Shown here piece by piece: positions 51,445 through 62,802 of a DNA stretch of 64,000 bases. Source of the stretch: Atopsyche davidsoni (taxonomy: Eukaryota > Arthropoda > Insecta > Trichoptera > Hydrobiosidae); contig JAILWY010000014.1 in assembly GCA_022113835.1 (NCBI GenBank), positions 14,753,501-14,817,500 on the forward strand, in the 5' to 3' direction. Below the pieces are notes generated by a model. It ran no database searches and was not told where the DNA came from. It saw only the letters and a program-made list of their open reading frames with translations. A program made the translations under genes and the position numbers. Every line of letters begins with the position of its first letter. Positions within the stretch are counted from its first letter, which is position 1.

Positions 51445-51600
51445 CTCATAATATAAATTGATATAAGTTAACACGCAATCGTGAGGCCGAAGCACTGTTT
51501 CTTCACTGGGAAGCACTAGCACGTTGCACGTCACTGTCACTTGTGTTTATGTTTGGGGGCGGGACTCGCCTACCCGGCAGACTTAAGACGTCCCTTCACG
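51445..51600 (-). other. Likely 5' UTR exon and promoter region of the micro-gene
   Basis: On the minus strand, a GC-rich block near 51540-51640 (including cccgcccc and tgtcgatag, a partial DRE-like site) leads into a segment ending ATGAG/gtaaat at 51445. That donor faces the acceptor accaaag at 51089, leaving a 356-base intron before GTGGCGAG and the ATG. An in-frame TGA just before the junction would close the main frame upstream. The transcription start is not defined. Confidence 0.35.
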
Positions 51601-51639
51601 CGCCACCGCCTCAGGCGACTTTACGCAACACTCGCACGC

Positions 51640-54297
51640 AACACAACTATCGACACCACTAGAAACCACAAAAATTAATTAGTTAAATAAATAGATTCCT
51701 TGTAATTTTCAGTGACAAGTCTTATCATTTGAAGTTAATACTTGAAATATGATATATTTAGTTTTGAGTTTAAAATGAAAATTGTGAACATGAAAATGAA
51801 ACTTGATCAATCTAAAGTCACTTTTAAAGTATTTTAGAGTGAATTCATTGTTTTAAATTTAATTCTTGGATCTCAATACTGGTGTCGCCAGTTGCGGTGC
51901 GTTCAAACTTCTGGCAAAATGATTTGCGAGAAAAAACAATATTCAGGATGGGGACGAACAGATGAAGGACGGTGCAGCGCAAACCAAATCATAACAACAA
52001 ACTCCACTAACGGCATCAACGCGTGTGATGTTGACTGATCTCGTTTCAATGTCGGTAGAAACGTCACGAAAGATGCATGAATTCTGAGTAATGTCAGTCA
52101 GCCGTAATTCTTGAGTTTCACTACTAAAAACGAATGATTGTGAACAAAGCAGAATGTGAAAAAGACTAAATGATGTTTTCTATTAACATAAAAAGTATCT
52201 GTTGCTCTTCTCTACTTGCCAATCAAAAGCAAAGTCAGCACTGAACTAAAATAACCGAGCATTACAGAAAAGTCAACAATATAAAAAAACATCCAATCTG
52301 CACTGTGACAAGTCTCCCCAATTTTTATTTTAATAAGTATTACTTTTAATAATTTTCTAACACCGAATACAGATAAAACATATAGCAAAAATGTTACAAA
52401 GTTGACACACTGATTCATCTATATTCTTGAACTTACTATTGTTGCATATATTTTGAAATATGCAAAAAAAAAATTATTGTTGTCATTTAAATATCTCCAC
52501 AATCTTGTCATTAGAAAATTGCTTTAAAGTAATTAATATCATTGGAGACAGTTTTAAAATAAAGTTAATTTTGTAGCGATGAATCAATTCGTTAGGGTTA
52601 TTCGTTAATTTTGAATCAAACGCACACACACACGCACGCACACATCAAGAAATCAAAAGTCATGACTGGAAACTTCAGCGTGAAGAAGCTGAACAACGGT
52701 TAAATAATAAGATACTTAATGATAATTAAACTTAATTAAATACGTACACGCTTAAAATAAACTAAACTAAAGTCATTAGTGTTTGAACTTATAATTTAAA
52801 AATCTGCTTTGGATCGGCTTGAAGAGTTGTTTCTTATATTATGAAGGGAAAGAATCTATTTACAATAAACGTAAGAGATAACCAAACATATAAGAGACGA
52901 ATGCACCGACGCGGGACTTACATTCTTCCAGGAAAAACTAAATAAAAAATGTCGAAAATCATACTTCAAATATCCATTTGGATACAAAAGCGAGTGAAAA
53001 TACAAAAATACTATATATAATAATTAAAAGAACATGCTTACAAGAATGTGTTGAACAGACAATAATGGCTGCTGATACTTCAACCGGTTGGACTTGTTTG
53101 TATTGAAGTAACGGCAATGAATTGTTACATTCCACAAATAAATTAAAAAGCAGAATAGAAACAAGAAAGAAAAATGCACTAATCATATCGATAATGCAAA
53201 TTGAAAATGAAAGTCAAGTAAAATTCTCCTGTGCGGCCACCTTGAACAGGACCCTTATTGATACACACTTCTGATTCATTACCATTATTATATATTTTGG
53301 TTTGTTAAATATGAATGATCTTATGATTCATTCCATCAAAGGTGTATCAATATTTTTTTAAAATGTAATTTTTTTAAACACAGGAAATGTTTACTTAACT
53401 ATATTAATTTAATATGAGACCCGTTCTATTCCAAATAGTGTTATTGTGTATCAAGCAAGAAACTATATTAGGTTTTTATTGAATTTGCTGGAGTTCTTTG
53501 ATTGCATTGCAACTTATGTAATTTGTTAAGAGGTTGATAACAAAACCCAAAAAATGTTTACAAAATCACACATTCATAGTTTAAAATTTTCAGTTTCCAG
53601 ACTCATTTGTCAGAAATATACTTTTCGCAGTATATTTTATTAGATTGTTGTGTGCTTGGTTAAATTTAATAATAAATAAAGTGAAGGCATGTGAATTATA
53701 CCGTTAAGTGAACACCGGGCAATCGCAAGTGTAATATTTGTCAGCCAACAATCTCATTTTTGTATAATTTTATAACACATACAGCTCTTTTGTGTTTATC
53801 GATGCTTGAGACATTGTAGATTCAGTAATATATAATAAATGTACAAACTTAAGATTCTTAAAGCTTTGGGAGTCAAGTCATTGTTGAAAGCAATCTGCTT
53901 ATGTCAAAACATTATTTTTAAAATTCTCAAAAACAGCATAACTTTAGTGTAAATTGACAAATTTATTGGTTAACAAAATGTTTTTTGAGCAACAATTGAG
54001 GATAACTATAATGGGCGATTGGAGAGAATGAACGTTTGCTTAATTTTATAAAACGGGTCTCACATTACTAATACAATAACACAAAAAAATATGAAGGAAG
54101 TATCATGACACGTCAGAGGCTACGATGGAACGAAAACCATAACCGGCCGTATACTGAGCGTAAACGCGAACACGAGCAGGAGGAACTGATGAAGGAAGGT
54201 GGGGTGTGTGATGACTGAAGGGTGTGTGGCGGGGGCTGAGGCGGCGCGGCGGCGAGAGGGCGGCCTAGGGCACGAGGTCGGGCAGGCGGCGGCGGCC
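51640..54297. other. Noncoding; includes 3' UTR of the tetraspan gene
   Basis: AT-rich with a GC-rich start at 54200-54297, directly after the stop codon on the minus strand. Minus-strand AATAAA equivalents occur around 53962 and 53637. A CA-type repeat lies at 52621-52645. No coding exon was recognised. Confidence 0.5.
52621..52645. repeat. CA-type microsatellite
   Basis: A short run of alternating C and A interrupted by G-for-A changes (cacgcacgca). Confidence 0.8.
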
Positions 54298-54458
54298 CTA
54301 GGCACCCCCGGGGGGCTCCCGCTGGACCTTGCGCTCCTTGTAGTAGATCTCCTCGGATTCCTTGTCGCACAGCAGCAGTACCACCGCTCCGAACAAGAAA
54401 ATGGCCGCCCCCCAACCCACACCATACGCCCAACCGAACTCCCACACCGTGCGATTAC
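54298..54458 (-). CDS. Tetraspan gene last coding exon
   Basis: Acceptor ttccag/GTAATCGC. Encodes GNRTVWEFGWAYG, the fourth membrane segment and the cytoplasmic tail ending REPPGGA, then TAG at 54300-54298. GC content stays high into the start of the 3' UTR. Confidence 0.9.
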
Positions 54459-56798
54459 CTGGAAATATATTCATGTACATTAGTTCTGTGAAAGTGCAAT
54501 CACAAAATAAATACACCATTTGAAAAGAGTTAAGTTTACATAACTAATAAAATCACCAGTATATGTCAGAATTAAAATAAATATAATGGGAAGCATTATC
54601 TAGCAGAAACATATTAAAAAGTAACGTCAATAAAATAATTTATTATTATCACTTAATTATTTACAAAATACTTACTTTAAAAACTTTGCATTTAAAAACT
54701 TAATGACAATTTTCAATAGATACTTCTAGTCTCAAATAACTAACCAGCGATCAATAAATACTTTCAAGTCTTTAAGATAAGAAATTTCCTTAATAATTAA
54801 TATAAATCTTAATAAAGTGAATGGCTTATCTCTCAATGGTAAGCAATGAGAATGACATGTCATTGAGATGGCATAAGAGATAATCAAAAATGGGTTGAAT
54901 GCGCCTGTCTCGAGCGGTTGAACTATGATAACCTGATTAGAGAAATGCGTGGAGTGGAAGCATTGACAACTCACCGAGGTTCAGCTCAGCAGCAAAGCAC
55001 ACGGGGTAGATGACCAACGCAATCAGGATGGAGATCACTAAAAGCAGGTACACAATGTTCAGTACAATTTGCAGTGATTCTTCACCAATTATGCAATTTT
55101 TGCCATGCTTGGCTAAATCGAAATTGGTAAGAATTTTCATTACTAAAAATCATAATAGGTCTTCCGTGCCGCAGCTGCTTACTAATCCTTTGTTTGAAAA
55201 CTTATGTACCTGTACCTCATCAACTTGACTTGACTTCCAACATTTGTTGATCTGTCAGTTATTTTACTATGAGTATAAAAAATTTCATACTAACAATTCT
55301 CTTTGTGACTGTAATATCTTAATAAGGACATAAAATTTGCATAATTTCATAAAATTTAGGTGCATCATAATTTTAAATGAAAGATGCATTTTTATTAAAG
55401 AGTTCTAGACATATTGAAATCAAGAGTTGAATGGACTCACAAGCGAGGGCCATGGCGAGCACAGCAAGGCGGTAATACTTGTACTTGGTGCGGTGGTCTG
55501 CGGCCCGGAGCCCCAGTGCCGTGAGGAGAGCCCCCACCATGTCTGCCAGCAGCGTCACGATGCACAGTCCCGCCGCTGCCTGGATGTAAGCTGGAAAATT
55601 TCACAACACATCACAACGAGTTCAATTTAACAGAAACTAGGAAAGCTAAAAGAAAATAGAGTGCATAATTAGAAACAAATATCAAATAGAGATCCTTTAG
55701 CAGTAGTATTTTGTTACTTAATTTTAAATAATCACTAGTTGAAGGTCCACCAGGTTGGTTATTTCTATTCGATGATGCTTGCCTTGTGTAAAAGAAGTCT
55801 CGATTGAACTACTTCGAATTGGAATATTTTTATTTGAAAATTTATACGATATTTACTTTTGTAGTATTTGCTATTTATCATATTAGAATGAAATACTAGA
55901 AATACTAGCGACACCTTTGCACTGGGGTGACCTTGGTCCACACAAGCAGGTAATGTGATACTCCAGTGGATGACGGAGGACCTGGCTCCGTACAGCACAT
56001 TGTAGTACAAATACTACTTCACATAGTGACAATTAAAAAAATCTCGGCTACGTTAAATGTGATTTAATGTAGTCCGGTTAAATCACCATATGGCCGGAGT
56101 GGTCAAAAATAAATCGCCACTAAGGCAGGTTTGGTCGCCAAGAAACTTTGAAACCTTCTAGTTTACCGAAGGAAACATATTCTCTTATGCAGAAGAATGA
56201 AATTAAGCGTTTGATTAAAAAGTATGTTTTAGACACAAAACATTTTTTTTCATCATAAAAGACAGAAACCTACGCCAACTGGCCTGTTTTGGCATTAAGG
56301 GAATTTATACCATTTAATTACTTAAAAATATTATTAAACTTGATAAGAATAACTTGATAACAAATAGAAAGTATATATTAACAAATTTACTGTGTTATAT
56401 TATAATTGTTAATTAAATGAAAAGAACTAATTAAAATTTACTCTTGTTCATACCCCAAGATAGATCAAAACGGTATGAGATGAGAAGTGAAGCGAGGCCG
56501 ATATGTTATCAGAGTGAGGCTAGGATACGGCTAAAGTGATGCCAGGAGGAGGCTAAGGCGAGGCAAGGATAGGCGAAGACGAGGCTGAAGCAGAGTAGAG
56601 TGCTCGCTCACCGACGTCCCTGGAGCGGTAGCAGCCGGGCTGCTCCACGAGGTTGAAGGGCAGCGGCGTGGGCGCATTCGGCTCGATGCAGTGCGCGAAC
56701 AGGCCTTGGCGCCAGCCCGCCGCCATGAGCCAGTCCGCGGAGCCCAGGCCCAGCGCCATCAGCACCACCACCAGCACGCCGCAGATCAGCGCGATCAC
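54298..56798 (-). CDS. Claudin-superfamily tetraspan protein, TMEM47/VAB-9-like (5' end missing)
   Basis: Minus-strand exons 56798-56612, 55590-55441, 55037-54975 and 54458-54298 join in phase to 186 codons plus stop. The product has four membrane segments: VIALICGVLVVVLMALGL; then IQAAAGLCIVTLLADMVGAL; then ALALISILIALVIYPVCF, made by the join of exons 2 and 3; and GVGWGAAIFLFGAVVLLL. The first outer loop has the claudin-like W, GLF and two-cysteine pattern (GWRQGLFAHC ... GC). The last segment, FGWAYGVGWGAAIFLFG, matches the FNWGYGLAWGATIFSFG block I recall from TMEM47. Relatives act at epithelial cell junctions. The tail is charged (KESEEIYYKERK). The first exon begins at phase 0 with GTG after an acceptor, so the initiator Met and a few residues come from an exon not identified here. 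Confidence 0.85.
54975..55037 (-). CDS. Tetraspan gene short internal exon
   Basis: 63 bases, starting after cttttag and ending AACCTCG/gtgagt. Encodes ISILIALVIYPVCFAAELNL, the outer half of the third membrane segment and start of the second loop. Confidence 0.88.
55441..55590 (-). CDS. Tetraspan gene internal exon with second membrane segment
   Basis: Acceptor attttccag/CTTACATC and donor CTCGCTT/gtgagt. Encodes YIQAAAGLCIVTLLADMVG, a basic inner loop (DHRTKYKYYR) and the start of the third membrane segment. Confidence 0.9.
56612..56798 (-). CDS. Tetraspan gene exon with first membrane segment and outer loop
   Basis: Acceptor atttaattttag/GTGATCGCG and donor GACGTCG/gtgagc. The exon is GC-rich. 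Its first in-frame ATG is codon 14, inside the membrane segment, so translation must begin in an upstream exon. Confidence 0.9.
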
Positions 56799-59700
56799 CT
56801 AAAATTAAATTTAAAAATATATTATTGGAAAAATCATTAATGTAATCAAAAGTTTATCCAACATATATATACAAACACACACACACACATATTAAAAATA
56901 TAAATACTTCTTTTGTAATACTCCATTGTTAGATTACATACATAAATTAAAGAAGTCGAGGTATTACTAATTTTATGTGAAATTACAAGAACGTTAATTT
57001 CCCTAGGCACAGGAGTGACCTGCTGTCTAGGCACGGAGCGGGTCGACCTCACAGCCGAGGCGTACGTTTTTTTTAAATTTTATTATGAATAATAAAATAA
57101 AAGTCATCATTTAATTTATTACGGATTAACGCCCATATTCTGAAACCCTGATTATATTGAACAATAAAGACCAAATGTTAAATTACCGGTGCTAACAACT
57201 TTCCAGTGAAATTACTAATGAAAATTAAACGTTTTATTCAGTACGTGGTAAGTTAACTTATCTTGATATAAAAAGTGAACGATTTCGTCAATAAACCGTG
57301 GCTTACGCAAAGCCGACTTAGCAAATGACTCTATACGCCGGTTTAGCGGCGCAACTCAAATCGCACAATACGCCTGCATTGTGTTAACTTTTACGAAAGA
57401 CGCTCTCACGTCTACACGGACAGAGGCTCCAATTAGTGGAGAGCGGCGCCGGCCGCTGATGGCTCGCATGCAATGACTGCGTGCCGCGGAGTCGCGCCAA
57501 TTAAAACTTGCTAACGACGAGAAGTCTAGAGTCGCGAGTCAGCGATGGCACCAGAATGCGACCCGCGAAACTCCTAATCTGCTCGACCGAGTCCAAAATT
57601 ACTTGTCGCTAGTGACGCTCGTCCATTTTGAACAATTGAAAAGTCAATACTACCGATTACTACCAGAATAAAAAAATAATTAAATGTTTAATTTTAGTCT
57701 AAAAATATTTGATTGGTGCTGTGTTCTGTCCGTTTTACGGTTAAAGTAAACGATTGTTTTAATCGTATACCAGAAGGGGCGATACAAGGCAGAACTCCAT
57801 ACCGAGACGGTAATCCATACACGGTCAAATGCTAACAGATCCAAATGAGTATTCGTCCTAGTCTTGACATATTTTGTAATCGATTATCGACTGTAGAATA
57901 AGTTTTCAGTCAGCCTTCAGTAGGTATTTTTAATCACAAACTTGCATATAAAGATTCAAATTCTCGGTGACCTGATCACCTGATATGCGATACAATCAGG
58001 AGTGTCACGTGTGTCTCAAACTTTTTCTCTTAATTAATATAGTAGAAACTTGATCAGACAAAAGCCGGATACCTACAACTTTATAGAATGGGCATTTTAC
58101 AAAACACAGAGAATGTCCAAACTCAAATCAATTTTAAAATATATTGATCACGGAATGTAAAGATTTTCCGTTTATTGTATAGCCTAAATGCGAGCACGCG
58201 GGAGTGCCATTAAGAAATAAAATCTCAAACACGAGCGATGGTCCATGCCGCACGGTTATGGCCGCGGAGGGAGCACGTCCACTCGGGCTGCACGGCGTCT
58301 GCGGCGCGAGGTCGACGGTCGCCGGCGAGGGTTAATGCGAATCCAATGGAAGGGAGCACCAAGACGCAGACAAATCTCATTCAGGGAGGACTAGCATCCA
58401 TTATACATATCAAAGGGAGGGGCCGCAGACGCCAGACGTGCGAGGGGCGACCAGAGAGCTCCACACGCGGACCGAGAAACCGAGAAATCGATCAGACAGT
58501 GTGATCGTTAATTAATAAAAAAAACTTTTAAAAAATTTGATACCTGCACACAATGCTTGTAGACTAGCGCTAAATTATGAAAGACTGGTAAAAGTTAACA
58601 ATGATTGCATAAACACTTGAGCAAAGTGTAATTTTTAGATGTATTTCGACGGCTAGTTATTCACTGTTCAAGTCAAAATATTTTCAAAATTAGTTTGGGA
58701 AATCAGAGCGCGCTCAGAGCGGCATGCTGTTTTAGCTTAAGATAATTAACAATGTTTGTAAACTGTTTTTTTTTTTTAAATAAATGTTGTGGATTGGGTT
58801 CAGGTTTGTGGATTTAAAATTAGAGATTATTCAAATGAACTCAGAAGGACCGGCAAAAAATTACTGCCTAAGAGCAACGGAATTCGCCGTTCGACAGAGC
58901 AATCCAGATATGCCAACAGCCAGTCGGGAAGAGCTCCGGCAGGCGAGTTAGAAATACAGCCCCGCAGTCGGCGCCGAGTGTGGTCACCTCGCCCAGACTC
59001 CGTCGAGCCCCAGAGCAATAGACCCGCAGGGCCATAGACAAAGGACGAGGGGAGGGCCGAGTGCGCCGGGCCTCCGTGCTTTTTCTCTTTGTCTCTGCAC
59101 GTGGCCGGCCGGAGACCGTTTGGCGGAATTTATTTGAGTGTTTCCCTCCGTGTCGATTGCGACCGGCGATAGGCCCACTCGGAAACGTCGCACGACATGC
59201 TCAGTGGCAAAATACTTTGTCTCGAATGTCAAGATACGCGAGGCCTCGACCACAATGCGACTCTCACGATAATGTCGTTAATCAAATGCAATGAGTGTTT
59301 TATTGCGTAGAGGCACGTGATTTTTTTTAATTTACGGATAAAAAAGGATCATAAGGACGAAATATATGTCGGCTTTCGGACTCGATCGCAATGAAAATTT
59401 TACCCAACCGATAACTTCCACGGTCTCATGAAATGTGTGATAAAATAAACTGCTTTCAATATTAAATTTTGTACGAATATGGCTTTGAACGAACATGCAT
59501 GTCAATATTATTTGACATAACAAAATATATATCAAGCTTGAGAAAGAAAATACACCGGATCTCACAATTTTCAAACCGAAAGAACTAAAGCGTTCAACGC
59601 GCACAAAGAACGAAAAAAATCAAATATCAGAGCGGGTCAGCAACAAAACCGACAATTTCAATTTCTCCGCGCGCGGCCGGCCGCTTATTTCGCTATTCCT

Positions 59701-60075
59701 CAGCCATAAACAAAAAAAAAAAAACAGCGGCGGCGGAGACGGGGAGGGGGCGGGGGGGGAAGGGTGGGGGCGGGGGGAAGGGTGGGGGAGGGGGCGGCCG
59801 CGCTCAGACGGCGCGGCGGGCGGCGGAAAATCAATAACGCGTGCGGCGGGGGGCGGAGGGGGAGAGGGAGGGGGAGGGGCGATGCACTTTCTCGGGACGT
59901 CACAACACGGGGCGGGGGGCGGGGGGGGGGGGGAGTCTCCGCGGAGTCGCCCGAGATTTGTTTTGAATTTGGAACGCTCAAACCAAAATGTGCGCGATGA
60001 GATTTTCATAAATCGAGGGGCTGCACGCGGCCGCAATTTCACAGCAGCACTTCAAGTCAACTATATATATATGCA
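56799..60075. other. Noncoding, GC-rich blocks upstream of the tetraspan exons
   Basis: A CA run lies at 56875-56890. GC-rich segments occur at 57420-57550, 58230-58490, 58920-59220 and 59640-60050. On the minus strand, two short ATG-to-donor frames in phase with the tetraspan gene end at 57407 (gtgaga) and 58987 (gtgacc). Neither resembles the expected N-terminus, so I do not call them. The blocks could hold the tetraspan promoter. Confidence 0.4.
59741..59933 (+). repeat. G-quadruplex-prone G-rich cluster
   Basis: Three dense groups of G runs at 59741-59795, 59847-59880 and 59909-59933, many of them four to twelve G long. They produce spurious proline-rich open frames on the minus strand and are difficult to sequence accurately. 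Confidence 0.8.
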
Positions 60076-60546
60076 TAGGGTGTCCAAAAAGTGTATCGGG
60101 ATACGCTGCGAAAATTATTGGGCCCAGAGTTGCAGGAGTTTCAAGGTTTCACGTGGTTTCAATTGAAGCTGAACGAATTATTCCCTCGTAGAGGTAACAT
60201 CAAATGGCCTCCCGGAAGCCCCGATTTTAGCCCTCTTGACTATTTCGTATGGGGATACCTTAAAAGTAGGGTTTATAAGAATGAAGAATTGAAACAAAAC
60301 ATCAGGTCAGAAATGGCAGCAATATCGAGGGCTATGTGTCAGCGTGTTATCAGCAATCTTCGTTTCAGATTAGAAGAGTGCCAGCAGCGTAACGGTCACC
60401 ATTTGGATAACATCATCTTTTCAAAAGAATTTTCCATTTTGTATTCTTATAATCAACAATAAAAAAAAAATAAAAAAAACTTGATTACTAGTAGTTTTTG
60501 TTTTACTGATCTAACAAATACCCGATACTCCTTTGGACACATTGTA
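60076..60546 (+). mobile_element. Internally deleted mariner/Tc1-type DNA transposon
   Basis: Near-perfect terminal inverted repeats (about 23 bases, starting GTGTCCAAA) lie at 60080-60103 and 60518-60540, with TA just outside both ends, the insertion target of this superfamily. Inside, only the C-terminal part of the transposase remains. At about 470 bases the element is far shorter than the roughly 1.3 kb of an autonomous copy, so it is nonautonomous. Confidence 0.8.
60091..60462 (+). pseudogene. Mariner-like transposase remnant (C-terminal domain)
   Basis: The frame shows WPPGSPDFSPLDYFVWG, the family block around the third catalytic aspartate (SPD), followed by YLKSRVYKN and a helical tail ending HHLDNIIFSKEF. 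Before it, FTWFQ runs directly into LKLNELFP. The segment that should carry the second catalytic aspartate and its downstream helix is deleted, and the N-terminal DNA-binding and first catalytic parts are absent. The apparent start codon lies next to the inverted repeat and is accidental. It cannot encode an active enzyme. Confidence 0.85.
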
Positions 60547-61248
60547 TTTGATATTCAAGCATGTTTTGAAAATAACCAGTTTTGGTATTTACGAGGTTCG
60601 TTTTGAACACAACAATACACTTAGAATATTTAAACGCAAAAGAGAGTAATGAAAAAACTACATAAGTATACATTACAACAAAAACACATAAATTTCATCG
60701 TTACGATTTGAACGAGTGAAAAGGAAAAAAATGTTACATAAATGTTGAACGTTTCAAAGTGTAATTACTATTTTTAAATTAGAGTTATTAAAACCTCTCC
60801 ATTATGTTGCTTGTGATGGCTGCCATTCTGTACCCGAGCGTGTTTAAAGGATCGGTAATGGAGTAGTGGACTTGGGATGTACTCTGGAAGTACGTGGGGA
60901 GCTCCTGGTATTGTTTCTGTAGCCTGCTGCAAAAGGAGTATCAGATCTAAACGCCAGAGTTTTAACGAAAGGATTATATAATCATCACTACACTATTTTC
61001 CTCATTGGAATATATGCTCAGTGACATGGTCGCCAAACTCCTCGGTGGAGAGGCACTTGATAAAGAATGAAGTTATTAAAAATATACTCCGCAATTGGAC
61101 AGTTGTAGTTAAAAAGTATAGTCTACTTCCGTCATATTTCCATTAAAAAAACTTCTATCATAACCAAGATACTAGATTGATAATGATTAAGAACATTTTT
61201 TTAAATATTGAAAATTGATTAAAGAAACTCTTAGAAAAATATATCAAC

Positions 61249-61325
61249 GTGATTTGTGCGGGATTCGAACCCACATCCCCTCGCTTACATGGCAGGTGCA
61301 TTACCAACTATGCTAACCAATCACT
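61249..61325 (-). repeat. tRNA-derived segment with good A- and B-boxes
   Basis: On the minus strand tagcatagttgg (61315-61304) fits the A-box and ggttcgaatcc (61271-61261) is a perfect B-box at tRNA spacing. Ends gtgatt and aatcac could pair as a partial acceptor stem. The anticodon arm does not form a proper 5-bp stem with a T before the anticodon, so this is more likely a SINE head or tRNA pseudogene than a working tRNA. Confidence 0.55.
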
Positions 61326-61510
61326 AGTACTAGACAAGAATTTTTAATAATCATATCCTATAAATGAAACAATGTTCTTATTATGCCTAATTAAATATTG
61401 TGTGACTTGCAATACTAGACTTTTAACACAAAGTACTGAGTGAAGCATTTTAAATCCAATCTGGATATTAGTCTATTTAATTATGTCAATACACGTACTT
61501 GTTAAATTTA

Positions 61511-61632
61511 ATTATTGGTTTTTGTGAAGACCATCTCACAGGAAGTACGATTTTACCTATATTACCTATCAATTAAACCTGTATAGGTAAAATCGTACTT
61601 CCTGTGAGATGGTCTTCACAAAAACCAATAAT
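61511..61632. repeat. Perfect 51-base hairpin
   Basis: Bases 61511-61561 are exactly complementary to 61582-61632, with a 20-base loop. The absence of mismatches shows that the palindrome arose recently or is kept homogeneous by repair. It lies inside the larger inverted-repeat structure. Confidence 0.9.
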
Positions 61633-62802
61633 CAAGATACTAGTAATGAAAAATTTTAACGTCCCAACTTTTTGACTCACTAAGTTGAAGAAGAGACTAT
61701 ACTACCCTAACCTAAGACTTGCGACAGTTCCAACGCAGTAGGGGTTGTGACTTTACTACCTATTGAAGTGCCACTGAACAACAAACACGAATAGCCAAAT
61801 GACTAGGAAATTTCGATCATTTTTGTTTATGAGCGCTTTCGCCTTTCAAGGCCTTTTTCCTAACATACAAATTTACAAACAGTAACAGCGTCAGTAAAAC
61901 TTTATTTCTTCCATAAATTAAACTAGTTCTTATTTCATATGGGCAATTGAAAGTTTTCTAGTGACCAGTAGAAGTCTTTGAAATGAGAAAGCGCTCACAA
62001 ACAAAAGCGATCGTAATCCGCTTGCCATGACCTATTGCCAATTAAACCAGCCTGTCGTGTGTAAAAGTGTCACCCCTGAGGGGCGTGCTGTATAAATTAG
62101 CCTGCCGTCGTTTCCCCGATTCGGCCAGACAAATGATGTGAAAATGTTACCCGCCCCGGAGGAAGTGGATCGCGACAGCTCCCGCACGGCCGGGGAACCG
62201 CCTGTTTTAATTTACATAAATAAAACAATTTCCACCAGGGAAAAGTATAATATTTACCGTGTATATGAGTCCCCGTTACTTACCAGCTGCCGAGTGATCA
62301 CTTAACGCGTTAATTGAGTCAAACCTTTTTTAGAAATAATCGCAAAGTGAAAACAAATACAGTGAGAGAATTGCATAAAAATATTATTCTGATAAACAGT
62401 CTGCCAACTCAATAAGATCAATTTTTACATGCGCGATGTTTTATATCTCCTTCTTCATCAATTTCACTGAGCATATACTCATGCTGAGCCAGTATTCATG
62501 GTTTTCTAAGGGGGAAATAGTGTAGTGGGTACCCGAGTCCTTCTACACCGCAGTTTTATATTGGAAAGAAAAGTTTGCGTATTGCTGCTGCCCAATAGCA
62601 TTATTATAAGTTATTTTCATATAAAGATCTGGCGTTTAGATCTGATACTCCTTCTGCAGCAAGTTACAAAAAACAATATCAGGAGCCCCCATACTCGATA
62701 AGGTACTTCCAGAGCACATCACTCCACAATCATTCCAAGTCCACTACTTCATTACCGATCCTTTACACACGCTCAATGCACAAGCAACAGAATGGGGAGA
62801 GC

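Larger units (their letters stand above)
60794..62802. mobile_element. 2-kb nested inverted-repeat (foldback-like) structure
   Basis: Bases 60794-60958 are complementary to 62628-62802 at roughly 75-80 percent by eye, sharing blocks such as aaaggatcggtaatg and gagtatcagatctaaacgcc. The arms continue inward with gaps: cactacactattt near 60990 and atatgctcagtga near 61011 match the complement of 62463-62535. Further inside are a second pair (61814-61850 with 61977-62013) and a perfect 51-base pair. It looks like a foldback element or two inverted copies of one repeat. No transposase frame is seen inside. Confidence 0.6.

Noticed and set aside
56875..56890. CA run near the tetraspan exon as a regulatory site
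   Set aside because: A plain microsatellite of a few units with no evidence of function.
57407..57480. Initiator exon of the tetraspan gene (in-phase ATG to gtgaga)
   Set aside because: The frame joins in phase, but its Arg/Ser-rich residues do not resemble the family N-terminus, and a second unrelated in-phase candidate exists at 58987-59033, so neither is distinguishable from chance.
59620..60042. Proline-rich open frames on the minus strand
   Set aside because: They are translations of G-runs on the plus strand and have no domain. The composition is fully explained by the low-complexity tract.
61249..61325. Functional tRNA gene on the minus strand
   Set aside because: A- and B-boxes are good, but the anticodon stem and loop are not canonical and the acceptor stem is imperfect, so it is kept only as a tRNA-derived repeat.
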